From assembly GCA_964581105.1 (NCBI GenBank), contig CAZOMB010000004.1, positions 1-64,000 on the forward strand: a stretch of 64,000 nucleotides of DNA. The letters are read 5' to 3'. Shown piece by piece: positions 49,720 to 58,187 of the stretch. Numbering within the stretch: position 1 is the stretch's first letter; every line of letters starts with the position of its first letter. A program made the position numbers and the translations under genes. This stretch comes from UBA10161 sp964581105 (GTDB lineage: Archaea; Micrarchaeota; Micrarchaeia; Anstonellales; Anstonellaceae). The notes beneath the pieces were generated by a model that saw nothing but the letters and a program-made list of their open reading frames with translations, did not search any database and was not told the DNA's origin.

Positions 49720-50799
49720 ATGGACATAGAGGGAAAACTAGCTCTTGTGAGGAAAAAGCCTGTTTGCGAGATAGTCACAGAAACAGAGCTGCAAGAGCTT
49801 TTTGAGGCAAATTCCCATCCAAAGCACTATATTGGATTTGAAATCTCAGGAAATTTGCATTTAGGAAGCGGGCTTGTTACTTCCCTTATTCTAAAGGACT
49901 TTATTGCAGCAGGAATAAGGCCAACAATACTTTTGGCAGATTATCATGCATGGATAAACAAGAAAATGGGTGGGGATTTAGAGAAAATACAAAACATTGC
50001 AAAAGGCTATTTCAAGTCAGCATTTGTCTCCCTTGGCCTTCCTGAGAATAAGGTAAACTATGTTCTTGCCTCTGAGCTTTACAAAAAGCTTGGCAATGAC
50101 TACTGGAAAGAAGTGTTGGCCGTATCAAAGTCAACTACTATGAAAAGGATGCTACGCTGCACAACAATAATGGGACGGACGAAAAAAGAGTCTGTTGACT
50201 GCTCTTCTGTGCTTTACCCTGCAATGCAGACAGCTGACATTTTTGCTCTTGGAATTGACATTGCGCATTCTGGCATTGACCAGAGAAAAGTGCACATGCT
50301 TGCAAGGGAAGCAGCTGAAAAGCAAAAGAAAAAGAAAGTGGTTGCAATACACCACAAGTTGCTTATGGGCCTTTTAGGGCCGCAAAAGATGGGCTTTGAG
50401 GAAAATGAAAAGCAGGACATTGAAATATCCTCAAAAATGAGCAAAAGCAGGCCAGAGTCAATAATATGCATACATGATTCTGAAAAAGAGATTCAAGACA
50501 AGCTGAAAAAAGCCTATTGCCCTGAAAAGCAGGCTGAAAACAACCCTGTGCTTGAGATGTGCGACAATTTCCTGCTCAGGGACGAAAAATCCTCTCTTAA
50601 AATTGAAAGGCCCTCAAAATTCGGGGGAAACGTTGAGTTTTCCTCTTACAATGAGCTTGAAAAGGCGTATTTGTCAGGAAAGCTCCACCCAGCTGACCTG
50701 AAAGGGGCTGTAACAAAGTCAATTACCAAAATGCTAGAGCCGTCAAGAAAATATTTTGAACAGCACAAACAGCTGCTTTCTGGGCTGCAGCAAAAATAG
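49720..50799 (+). CDS. tyrS: tyrosyl-tRNA synthetase
   Basis: A 359-residue class I synthetase of the archaeal/eukaryotic type, without the bacterial S4-like C-terminal domain. The HIGH-like site is ISGNLHLGSG, the KMSKS site KMSKSRPESI. ILLADYHAWINKKMGG is the family tyrosine-pocket helix and PAMQTADIFALGIDIAHSGIDQRKVH follows. It charges tRNA-Tyr. Its last 44 nt overlap only a rejected upstream extension of the protease gene, whose chosen start is 7 nt after this stop. Confidence 0.93.
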   Translation: MDIEGKLALVRKKPVCEIVTETELQELFEANSHPKHYIGFEISGNLHLGSGLVTSLILKDFIAAGIRPTILLADYHAWINKKMGGDLEKIQNIAKGYFKSAFVSLGLPENKVNYVLASELYKKLGNDYWKEVLAVSKSTTMKRMLRCTTIMGRTKKESVDCSSVLYPAMQTADIFALGIDIAHSGIDQRKVHMLAREAAEKQKKKKVVAIHHKLLMGLLGPQKMGFEENEKQDIEISSKMSKSRPESIICIHDSEKEIQDKLKKAYCPEKQAENNPVLEMCDNFLLRDEKSSLKIERPSKFGGNVEFSSYNELEKAYLSGKLHPADLKGAVTKSITKMLEPSRKYFEQHKQLLSGLQQK

Positions 50800-50806
50800 G
50801 GAAAAA

Positions 50807-52558
50807 ATGGGCAAGATAAGTCTTTTTGCACTGATGCTTTTGCTTTTTGCTAGCCATGCTTTTGCAGCCTGCCCGCAAGAAACAAGGGAAATATATGTTG
50901 CAGCAGTCACAGGCGAAAACTCAGGGGGCATATTCCAGCTTGAGGTTGAAGTAAAGCCAGGGGACGGCTCAATATACACGTCAATAGTGCCAAGGACAGG
51001 CTTTTCCACGCAAGAATCAGAGCAAATGGCAGTTGACTATGCATTTGGCAAAACAAGCATAACAAAGCAAGAATGCGATGTTCTCTTCAGGGTAAAGGGG
51101 AATTTTGGGGATAATGTGATTAATGGCCCGTCCGCAGGCGGGGCAATGGCAGCTGCAACAACTGCTGCGCTTCTTAACAAGAGCATAAGGCAGGATGTTG
51201 TTATGACAGGCACTGTTTCGCCTGAAGGCAATGTTGGCGAGGTTGGAGGGGTAATTGAAAAGTCAATAGCAGCAGCTGATGCTGGCGCAAAATATATACT
51301 TGTGCCAAAGCTCAAGATTTACGAGGCATTGCTTCTTTCATCAATTTCACAGGACCATGGGTTCAATGCTTTGGAAGTTTCAAGCATTGAAGAGGCCGAA
51401 AAAGTGCTTTTTTCAGATTATGATGATGAGTTTTCAACCAAATTTTCCCCAGAAAGTGGCCCAATCCCGGCAAACCTTGAGCCAATAGCCAAAGACTCAG
51501 ACATTTCCCGGTTTTCCCTTGTAGCGCAAGAAGTTGTAAACAGGCTCAAGCAAAAAACAAGTGAAATGCTCTCAGAAAATGTTAGTAGCCAGAGCATAGA
51601 GGGATTAAAGCATTATTTTGAGGAAGAAATATCAAAGTATGACAAGCTGATTATAATGGGCTATCCATTCACAGCAGCAAACTCTGCTTTTTTGCTTTCA
51701 ATTGACGCAGAATATGTGATAATAGGCAATGCAGATGTTGACCTTGACGGAAGCATTGAAGAGGTGTCAGGCTGCATCTCATCGCTTAACCCTTCTGAAA
51801 AGACTTATGAAAATTTCCATTGGGCCATTGGCTCTGACCTAAGAAGGCTTTGGGCACAGGAAAAGCTGCAAGGCACTGTTGAGAGTCGGCCTGCGCAAGG
51901 AGGCTATACCACTTTAAGGGACCTTCTTTTTGCCTATAGCTGGTGCTCAATATCAGATGACCTTGCAGGCCAGGCAGAAACAATAGGCGGAGAAAAAGCA
52001 AATGAATCGCTTTTATACTCTCTTGCACAGGAAAAGCTTGAGGAAGCCCATGAGGCGGTTTCAACAGCCTCAATGCTAAATTATGATGCCCTGTGGCATT
52101 ACTCAAATGCTCTTTCTGCAAATGAGACTGGCCTTTATGGCGCAGCAATTTATGAGTCAACATATGCCAGCACAATGCAGAGGATTTCAAGCACATCTTC
52201 TGAAAACCTGAGCATGGCTGCAGAAAAGCTTGCTTCTGGGAAGAGGAAAAGCCTTTGGGGAAAAATATATTTTGGCCAGGGAAAATACCTTTACTCGGAA
52301 GATAAGGAAAATGCTGCTTCCCCAACTGACAGCTACCGGATATTCAAATACTCTTATGAGCTTGACAAAGTGGCAAGAGAGATTGACGAAGAACTTTTAA
52401 AGGGCAAAAAGCAAACAATTCAACCAATACCAGCAGTTGAAGAGCAGGAGGCACCAAGCGAGGAAGATATTCTTGTGTCGGCATTCCTTGCAGCCTCTGT
52501 TGCAGTGCTTGGGATTGCAATTGCGTACAGGATTTTAAGAAGAAAGAGGAGTGATTGA
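50807..52558 (+). CDS. membrane-anchored Lon-like serine protease without AAA domain
   Basis: A 583-residue exported protein. The start at 50807 places a signal peptide (to AFAAC, about residue 20) at the N-terminus. Residues about 25-215 form a Lon/S16 protease domain: NGPSAGGAM carries the catalytic Ser109 and GGVIEKS the Lys152, 43 residues apart as in Lon. A helical region follows, and a C-terminal membrane helix (VSAFLAASVAVLGIAIAYRIL) ends in RRKRSD. This matches the archaeal COG1750 type of predicted secreted Ser-Lys proteases. Substrates unknown; the active site would face the outside. Directly followed by argG. Confidence 0.85.
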   Translation: MGKISLFALMLLLFASHAFAACPQETREIYVAAVTGENSGGIFQLEVEVKPGDGSIYTSIVPRTGFSTQESEQMAVDYAFGKTSITKQECDVLFRVKGNFGDNVINGPSAGGAMAAATTAALLNKSIRQDVVMTGTVSPEGNVGEVGGVIEKSIAAADAGAKYILVPKLKIYEALLLSSISQDHGFNALEVSSIEEAEKVLFSDYDDEFSTKFSPESGPIPANLEPIAKDSDISRFSLVAQEVVNRLKQKTSEMLSENVSSQSIEGLKHYFEEEISKYDKLIIMGYPFTAANSAFLLSIDAEYVIIGNADVDLDGSIEEVSGCISSLNPSEKTYENFHWAIGSDLRRLWAQEKLQGTVESRPAQGGYTTLRDLLFAYSWCSISDDLAGQAETIGGEKANESLLYSLAQEKLEEAHEAVSTASMLNYDALWHYSNALSANETGLYGAAIYESTYASTMQRISSTSSENLSMAAEKLASGKRKSLWGKIYFGQGKYLYSEDKENAASPTDSYRIFKYSYELDKVAREIDEELLKGKKQTIQPIPAVEEQEAPSEEDILVSAFLAASVAVLGIAIAYRILRRKRSD

Positions 52559-53797
52559 ATGGAACCCCTTGAAATGCGGGCAAGAGCTTATGCAGGCCAT
52601 TACCCAAAGGTAAAAAAAGTGGCACTTTCTTACTCAGGCGGCCTTGATTCGGTTGTAGCCGGCAGTCTGCTTGCAATGTCAGGCTTTGAGGTTTTGCCGA
52701 TTGTTGTTGACCTTGGGCAAAAAAGCGACTTTAAAAGGATTGAAAAAAATGCAAGGAAAATGTTTGGCTCATGCTCAGTTGTTGACACAAAAGAGCATTT
52801 TGCAGAGAATATTTTGAGGGGAATAAAGGCAAGCTGCAATATTGAGGGCCATGTAAATGTCAGTGGAATGGCAAGGCCTGCGCTTGCCAGGGCGCTTGCA
52901 GAAGAGGCAAGGAAAAGCAAATGCAATGCAATTGCCCATGGCTCTCCAGGAACAGGGAATGACCATTTGACAATGGAAAATGCCCTGAGAGTACTTGCCC
53001 CTGAAATGAGGATAATGGCCCCTGTAAGGGACTTGGACATGAAAAGGGATGAGGCGCTTGAGTTTGCAAAAAAACACAAGCTTGCAACCAACCTTCCAAG
53101 GGCAAAACAGTTTTCTTCTGATGAGAACCTTTTTGCGAGGATAATAAGGCAGGGAATATCGCTTGACCCTACTTCCCCATTGCCAGAAGGTGTATACAAG
53201 TGGACAAATGAGCCAAAAAAGGCGCCCTCAAAGGGAGTAAACCTTGAGGTTGAGTTTTCAAACGGGATACCGGTAATGGTAAAAGTCGAAGGCAAAAAGT
53301 TTTCTGGCACTGTTGCGCTCATTGAAAAGCTCAATGAAATAGGCGGAAAGCATGCAGTTGGCAGGATAGATGCAATGGATGACAAAGTAGCAGGGCTTAA
53401 GATAAGGGAAGTATATGAATGCCCTGCTGCCCTCATACTGCTGACTGCGCACAAAAAGCTTGAGAGCATTGTGCTTACTGCAAAAGAGCTTGACATAAAG
53501 CACCAGGTTGACTGCTGGTGGAACAGAGTAGTGCATGACGGCGGCTGGTATACTAGGCTTCGCCGCTCTTTGGATGCATTGATAGACCAGATAGAAAAGC
53601 CTGTTGACGGTGTTGTGAGCCTGCAGCTTCACAAAGGCGCAATAATTGTCAGGGGAAGGAAGAGCAGACATGCCTTGTATGACCAGAGGCTTTCAGCAAG
53701 GGACAGGAACGGGGTATTTTCGCAAAAAGAGGCAAGGCATTTTGCAAAGCTTTACAGCCTTCAGGACAATATAGCATACATGATTGACAGCGACTGA
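52559..53797 (+). CDS. argG: argininosuccinate synthase
   Basis: A 412-residue adenine-nucleotide alpha-hydrolase-type enzyme. The PP-motif is LSYSGGLDSVVAGSLL. HGSPGTGNDHLTMENAL corresponds to the citrulline/aspartate loop and MARPALARALAEEARK to the preceding helix. It condenses citrulline and aspartate with ATP; the product is cleaved by ArgH, which is not in the window. The match is clear over the ATP-binding half; the second half is more divergent than in typical ArgG, so a related activity is possible. The ATG follows the protease stop directly. Confidence 0.82.
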   Translation: MEPLEMRARAYAGHYPKVKKVALSYSGGLDSVVAGSLLAMSGFEVLPIVVDLGQKSDFKRIEKNARKMFGSCSVVDTKEHFAENILRGIKASCNIEGHVNVSGMARPALARALAEEARKSKCNAIAHGSPGTGNDHLTMENALRVLAPEMRIMAPVRDLDMKRDEALEFAKKHKLATNLPRAKQFSSDENLFARIIRQGISLDPTSPLPEGVYKWTNEPKKAPSKGVNLEVEFSNGIPVMVKVEGKKFSGTVALIEKLNEIGGKHAVGRIDAMDDKVAGLKIREVYECPAALILLTAHKKLESIVLTAKELDIKHQVDCWWNRVVHDGGWYTRLRRSLDALIDQIEKPVDGVVSLQLHKGAIIVRGRKSRHALYDQRLSARDRNGVFSQKEARHFAKLYSLQDNIAYMIDSD

Positions 53798-53869
53798 GGA
53801 ATGCTTTAAATAACCTTTTGGGCAGAAACGAAATAGAAAACACTTAGAGAAAATAATAAAGGTGAAAAA

Positions 53870-53965
53870 ATGGAGCACAAAACATGTGGGGAAGAAAATA
53901 CAGACGAAACCCATGTGAAAGTTGATTTCAAAAACAAAAAAAGGAAAAACAGGTGGTTAACTTGA
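53870..53965 (+). CDS. possible 31-residue leader peptide of the carbonic anhydrase gene
   Basis: An ATG at 53870, preceded by aaaggtg, opens a frame of 31 codons (product starting MEHKTCGEENTD, basic tail KNKKRKNRWLT) that ends at 53965, 10 nt inside the next gene. It could be a real small protein, a translated leader coupling expression of the downstream gene, or an artefact. The ribosome binding site is better than that of the carbonic anhydrase GTG. Confidence 0.4.
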   Translation: MEHKTCGEENTDETHVKVDFKNKKRKNRWLT

Positions 53966-54519
53966 AGGCAGATGAAGCACTCCAAAAGCTAAAAGATGGG
54001 AACTGGCGCTATGTTAATGACAAGATGAAAGAAAGAGACTTTAAAGAAGAGAGAGAAAAAGTGCTTGACGGACAGCAACCATATGCAACAATACTAACAT
54101 GCTCAGATTCAAGAGTTGTTCCACACTATATATTTGACGAAGGGTTAGGGAATCTTTTTGAGGTTATGAACGCTGGAAATGTCGCTGACAAAGACGCTCT
54201 TGGGTCAATGGAATACGCGGCAGGACACTTGAACACCCCTCTGCTTGTTGTACTAGGCCATGAAAAATGCGGAGCAGTGACTGCTGCTTGCTCTGGCGCA
54301 AAGGTAGAGGGAAACCTCGAGGAAACAATGAAAAAGTTAAAAAAGCCAGTGGAAATTGCAAAAGGAGATGTCAACTCTGCCATTCGGGAGAATATATTTC
54401 ATGTAATAGATGAAATAAGGAAGGAAAGCCCAAAACTTGCCAAGCTTGAAACAGATGAAAAGCTGAAAATAGTTGGGGCGCATTATTCCCTTATGACCGG
54501 AGAAGTGGAGTTTTTCTAG
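53953..54519 (+). CDS. beta-class carbonic anhydrase
   Basis: A 188-residue zinc enzyme. The Cys-x-Asp-x-Arg site is TCSDSRV (near residue 50) and the His/Cys ligands are in LVVLGHEKCGAV. AGNVADKDALGSMEYAA lies between them as in the family. It interconverts CO2 and bicarbonate, possibly supplying carboxylases such as PurE. The best start in frame is the GTG at 53953, overlapping a possible leader peptide; the first ATG downstream would remove the N-terminal helix. A TATA-like ctttaaataac lies at 53804-53814, so the leader would be about 35 nt to the small ORF. Confidence 0.88.
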   Translation: MVNLKADEALQKLKDGNWRYVNDKMKERDFKEEREKVLDGQQPYATILTCSDSRVVPHYIFDEGLGNLFEVMNAGNVADKDALGSMEYAAGHLNTPLLVVLGHEKCGAVTAACSGAKVEGNLEETMKKLKKPVEIAKGDVNSAIRENIFHVIDEIRKESPKLAKLETDEKLKIVGAHYSLMTGEVEFF

Positions 54520-54569
54520 CCTGCCTTAATTTAAAGCTAAAACACCCTAGTGTAAAGAAGGTTTTTCGC

Positions 54570-56264
54570 ATGAAAGAATCAACAAAGCTCAAGTATGAGC
54601 TCAAAAAGCAGCTTGCCCATTTGCGCGGCATGAAAGGCAGTGGAACTGAGCTGATATCAGTTTACATACCTGCAAACCAGGCAGTGCATGAGACCTCAAG
54701 CAAGCTTAAGGGGGAATCAGGCCAGGCATCAAACATAAAGAGCAAAAGCACAAGGAAAAATGTAGGAGACGCGCTTGAGAAGATAATTCATCATTTGAAA
54801 AGCTATGGAAACAAGGCGCCAAGCACAGGGGTTGCAATATTTTGCGGCAATGTTTCTGACAGCCCTGCAAAAACAGACATTTCTCTTTTCACTGTGTTTC
54901 CCCCTGAGCCGTTGGGAGTCCAGCTTTACCGCTGTGACTCTCGCTTTTTCTTGGAGCCGCTTGAAAGGATGCTGGAATCAGACGAAACATACGGGCTTGT
55001 AGTGCTTGACGGAAGGGAATGCACAATTGCAGAGCTTCGGGGGACAGTTGTCAGGACATTGCACAGGCTAAACTCCACTGCGCATGCAAAAATCCGGAAG
55101 GGAGGACAATGCCTTGCGCCTGATACTCTTGTTCAGACTTCAGATGGTGAGCTGGTACCTGTTTCTGAGGTTGTCCCGGGAATTAAAATAAAAGGAGCAG
55201 ATTTGTCAAAGCTTAAGATATGCGATTGGGAGTGTTCCGACAAATTCAAAACAAAGTCAAAAAAAGCATATAGGATAGCTGTTCAGAACTCAAAGATGGA
55301 AATTGTCGCAACTGCATGGCATCGGTTCTTTACAGTCGGAAAAAAAGGCATTGAAGAAATCTATGCAAAAAACTTGAAGATAGGAAGTGTTCTACTTATT
55401 GCCAGAAAAGCGTTCAAGAATGACCCTGACACAAAGCATGGTGAGCCATCTGAAAAAATGCTCAAAAAATGGCTGTCTGAAGACATTGGAGTGGCAAGAG
55501 TGGCAAAACTAATACCAATAGAAGGAGAAAAAGAATATATTGACCTTACTGTGCCAAATGCATTCAACTTTGTGGCAAATGGCTTTATTGTGCACAACAG
55601 CGCCCGCAGATATGAGAGACTGATTGAAGAGTCAATTGAAAAGTATTACAAAAGGGTGGGAGTGTCAATGGACAGGTATTTTGTTAACAAGGTAAAAGGA
55701 GTGATAGTTGGAGGCCCTGGCCCCACAAAGGAGAATTTTGTGAAAATGTCGCCATTTAATTACCAGATAAAAGTGCTTGGAGTGGTTGACACTGGCTATA
55801 CTGATGACTATGGGGTAAGGGAGGTAATGGCAAAAAGCAAGGACATTATAGCAGAGCAGGCTGCAATAAAGGAAAAAGCGCTTGTTGAAAGGTTCATAAA
55901 AGAAGTTGTGTCAAACGGGCTTGCCACTTATGGGGAAAAAGAAGTAAGGCAAGCCTTAAAGGTAAAAAAGGCATCAAAGCTGCTTGTATCAGAAGGCTTG
56001 GAATACAAGAGGGCAAAGCTTGTTGATACTACTACAAAAGAAGTTCATTATGCAACCACAAAAAGCCCTTCTGAGCTTGAGGAAAAAATAAAGAAAATTG
56101 GCGGCACAGTAAAAGTTGAGGAGCAAATACCGCTTATTGATGACTTGATTGCCCTTGCTGAGGAAAAGAACATTGAAGTAATTGTAATTTCCCCTGACAC
56201 TGCAGAAGGAGCGCAATTTTTAGGCTCATTTTACGGCATAGGCGCATTTTTGAGGTACCGCTAG
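54570..56264 (+). CDS. prf1: peptide chain release factor aRF1, interrupted by an intein
   Basis: A 564-residue precursor. Without the insert the protein is 401 residues, normal for aRF1/eRF1. Domain 1 contains NIKS (residues 55-58), the stop-codon-reading loop. Domain 2 contains KGGQ, with the catalytic GGQ at 178-180 that triggers peptide release. Right after this Gln a 163-residue insert (181-343) begins, and the aRF1 sequence resumes with SARRYERLIEESIEKY. Domain 3 follows, ending GIGAFLRYR. Translation termination in the cell should depend on protein splicing, since the insert disrupts the active loop. A TATA box (54528-54537) predicts a very short leader. Confidence 0.95.
   Translation: MKESTKLKYELKKQLAHLRGMKGSGTELISVYIPANQAVHETSSKLKGESGQASNIKSKSTRKNVGDALEKIIHHLKSYGNKAPSTGVAIFCGNVSDSPAKTDISLFTVFPPEPLGVQLYRCDSRFFLEPLERMLESDETYGLVVLDGRECTIAELRGTVVRTLHRLNSTAHAKIRKGGQCLAPDTLVQTSDGELVPVSEVVPGIKIKGADLSKLKICDWECSDKFKTKSKKAYRIAVQNSKMEIVATAWHRFFTVGKKGIEEIYAKNLKIGSVLLIARKAFKNDPDTKHGEPSEKMLKKWLSEDIGVARVAKLIPIEGEKEYIDLTVPNAFNFVANGFIVHNSARRYERLIEESIEKYYKRVGVSMDRYFVNKVKGVIVGGPGPTKENFVKMSPFNYQIKVLGVVDTGYTDDYGVREVMAKSKDIIAEQAAIKEKALVERFIKEVVSNGLATYGEKEVRQALKVKKASKLLVSEGLEYKRAKLVDTTTKEVHYATTKSPSELEEKIKKIGGTVKVEEQIPLIDDLIALAEEKNIEVIVISPDTAEGAQFLGSFYGIGAFLRYR
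55110..55598 (+). other. mini-intein in aRF1 at the GGQ motif
   Basis: A 163-residue in-frame insert. Block A: CLAPDTLVQTSDGELVPVSE, with Cys1 as nucleophile. Block B: EIVATAWHRFF, with the T-x-x-H pair. Blocks F/G: EYIDLTVPNAFNFVANGF ending VHN, with penultimate His and terminal Asn. The next host residue is Ser (+1). All residues needed for standard splicing are present. No LAGLIDADG or HNH endonuclease fits in the about 70 residues between blocks B and F, so it is a mini-intein that can splice but not home on its own. Confidence 0.95.
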
Positions 56265-57217
56265 CGTTTCCCAAGAGAAGTAGGCATGTTAAGCCCAGTG
56301 AAAATTGCCATTGCCTGAAGCTTGCCTGCAAAGCTTTCTTCCATCCTTGCGCCATAAATTACATTTGCATGCGGGTCTATCTGCTCTGTCAAAAGCTCTC
56401 CTGCCCTTGTTGCATCGCCAAGCGTCAGGTCAGCACCGCCTGTAATATGCAAAAGAACGCCTTTTGAGCCTTCTATGTCAACGTCAAGCAGCCTGTTTTT
56501 CAGAGTGTTTTTCACCAAATCATCCACCCTTCCAACGCCAGCTGCCTCGCCAACTGCAATCATTGAAATTCCTCCCCCTTGTGCAACTGTCCTGACATCC
56601 ATATAATCCAGATTCAGAAGGGATGGCTCAAGTATGGTTTTTGAAATGCATCTTACAGCCCTTGCCATTATCTCGTCAAGAAGCTCAAATGACTTTTCAA
56701 TTGGCATGTTAGGCGCATACTCTAAAAGGCGGTTGTTGTCAATAAGCACAAGTGTGTCTGCAACTTTTTTCAGGTTTTCAATTCCTTGCTGAGCCTTTTG
56801 CAGCCTTGCCCTTTCAATTGTAAAAGGATAAGTTACAAATGCTATTACTATTGCGCCCTGCTCTTTTGCTATTTGGGCAATAACCGGAGATGCGCCTGTT
56901 CCAGTTCCGCCCCCCATTCCGCATGTTATGAAAACAAGGTCTTTGTCAGACAGTATTTCCTGTATTTTCCTTTTTGAAGAGGTTGCTGCCTTTGCTGCAA
57001 CCTCAGGAAAGCCCCCAGCCCCAAGGCCTCTTGTGACTGCCCCTCCGATAAGGCAGCGCTTTGCCTTTTCAGAAACAATGTTAAGGTGCTTTTTGTCTGT
57101 ATTAAACGCTGCAAGCTCTGTTTTTCCAACTCCCATCCTGACTAGCCTGTTTATTGTGTTGCAGCCTGCTCCTCCAACTCCTGCTACTGCGATTGCTGGC
57201 TTGCCTTCCTCATCCAT
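56261..57217 (-). CDS. ftsZ2: cell division protein FtsZ (second copy)
   Basis: A 318-residue tubulin-like GTPase. VAGVGGAGCNTINRLVRMG is the nucleotide-binding start, GMGGGTGTGASPVIAQIAK the tubulin signature and NLDYMDVRTVAQGGG the T7 region. It is shorter than the first copy at 26.4-27.5 kb and lacks its N-terminal extension and acidic tail. Two FtsZ proteins act together in many archaea. The start is at 57217 with aggtggga just upstream. It overlaps the end of the convergent aRF1 gene by 4 nt. Confidence 0.95.
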   Translation of the reverse strand: MDEEGKPAIAVAGVGGAGCNTINRLVRMGVGKTELAAFNTDKKHLNIVSEKAKRCLIGGAVTRGLGAGGFPEVAAKAATSSKRKIQEILSDKDLVFITCGMGGGTGTGASPVIAQIAKEQGAIVIAFVTYPFTIERARLQKAQQGIENLKKVADTLVLIDNNRLLEYAPNMPIEKSFELLDEIMARAVRCISKTILEPSLLNLDYMDVRTVAQGGGISMIAVGEAAGVGRVDDLVKNTLKNRLLDVDIEGSKGVLLHITGGADLTLGDATRAGELLTEQIDPHANVIYGARMEESFAGKLQAMAIFTGLNMPTSLGKR

Positions 57218-57264
57218 TCTCCCACCTAGGGAAAAAGAACAGACAAACTATAAAAATCAGGTGC

Positions 57265-57813
57265 TCAGGCTTTTCGCATGTTTGGGAATGGGGAAGGGCC
57301 TATTGAGCTTGCCTTTACATCAGGGACAAGGTCGGAAATGCCAATAAGGGCAGCATTCTTTCTCTTTTCAGCAAGGTTAAGAAAGTCCATATGCTGATAG
57401 TCTTCCAGCTGCTTCTTAAGGCCTTGTGCAATCTTGTCAAACAATGAAACGTCATAATAAGCCTGCGCCCTCTTTGTGTCAGGGTTAAGCATCCTTTTGT
57501 TGTAATCAGAAATGCGAAGCACATATTTGTATGCCTTGTCCTCCAAGAGCCAAAAACTGACAACAGGCCCAGGGAACTGCCCGCTCTTTTTAGCCATTAA
57601 TAGGATGTGCTCAGAATGCTCTGACTTATCATAAAGCTTTGCTGCAAATTTGCAGTTCTTGTTTTTGAAATTAAAGTAAAAAGAATAATAGTTGGAAATT
57701 GTTTCCATGAGCTCGTGCTTTAATTTTGCTTTTGGCTCGCCTGAAGCATACTCAAGAAGCTTTAGCTTGTAGGAAACCTCTTTGTTAGGAGGTTTCATAT
57801 GAACTTTACTCAT
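57265..57813 (-). CDS. hypothetical protein
   Basis: A 182-residue soluble protein of mixed charge. Its middle has aromatic-rich strands (NYYSFYFNFKNKNCKFAAKL and VVSFWLLEDKAYKYVLRI). No signal peptide, membrane helix or recognised family. It stands alone upstream of ftsZ2, about 50 nt away, and may be transcribed with it. Confidence 0.6.
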   Translation of the reverse strand: MSKVHMKPPNKEVSYKLKLLEYASGEPKAKLKHELMETISNYYSFYFNFKNKNCKFAAKLYDKSEHSEHILLMAKKSGQFPGPVVSFWLLEDKAYKYVLRISDYNKRMLNPDTKRAQAYYDVSLFDKIAQGLKKQLEDYQHMDFLNLAEKRKNAALIGISDLVPDVKASSIGPSPFPNMRKA

Positions 57814-57847
57814 ATAAACACACCAACCAATTTACTACAACATACAG

Positions 57848-57857
57848 TATTTAAAGG
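57848..57857 (+). promoter_or_regulatory. TATA box of the SRP RNA gene
   Basis: The sequence tatttaaagg lies about 25 nt before the predicted 5' end of the RNA near 57876. Confidence 0.5.
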
Positions 57858-57875
57858 TTGTGCTTCAGAATTGCT

Positions 57876-58145
57876 GACGGCAGGATAGGTCAGGAGAGTA
57901 GGGGCCTCCTTTACTACAAATCCCCTTTGGTAGGGCCGAATGTCCGGCAGAGTCTCAGGTGAGGCTGCAAGGCTCAGGCTTTAAGCGTCGACGTTTTGCC
58001 TTGCCGGACGGTTCATTGTGCCAAACGGGTCAGGCCGGAAGGAGCAGCCCTACGCATTCTGTCCCGTGCTGGCAAGTACCAAGACTGAGCAGCGGTCTGA
58101 TTCACCTTGCATTTTTGTCTTTGGCCCTCTGGAAATCCTGCCGCA
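57876..58145 (+). ncRNA. ffs: signal recognition particle 7S RNA
   Basis: About 270 nt. The ends cggcaggat (57878-57886) and atcctgccg (58135-58143) are exactly complementary, forming the closing helix of archaeal SRP RNA. The SRP54-binding helix 8 motif is present at 58026-58065 (gtcaggccggaaggagcagc, then cctacgc). The 5' portion with aggtcaggagagtagggg fits the Alu domain. Binds SRP19 and SRP54 to target proteins to the membrane. Exact ends are estimated from the closing helix. Confidence 0.93.
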
Positions 58146-58155
58146 CACTAACTAG

Positions 58156-58187
58156 TTTTGAAAAAAAGAAAGAAAAAAGAAAAAAAA
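58156..58187 (-). terminator. T-rich terminator between SRP RNA and the Yip1-like gene
   Basis: On the minus strand this A/G-rich plus-strand stretch reads as several runs of T (up to eight) just after the Yip1-like stop codon, typical of archaeal termination for the minus-strand unit. Confidence 0.5.

Noticed and set aside
53949..53970. Possible frameshift joining the small ORF to carbonic anhydrase
   Set aside because: The carbonic anhydrase has a complete domain from its GTG, and the small peptide has no similarity to carbonic anhydrase N-termini, so a broken gene is not supported.
55110..55598. Group I or archaeal mRNA intron in the aRF1 gene instead of an intein
   Set aside because: The insert is fully open in frame, 489 nt, with all protein-splicing blocks; no intron folding core or bulge-helix-bulge at its ends is needed.
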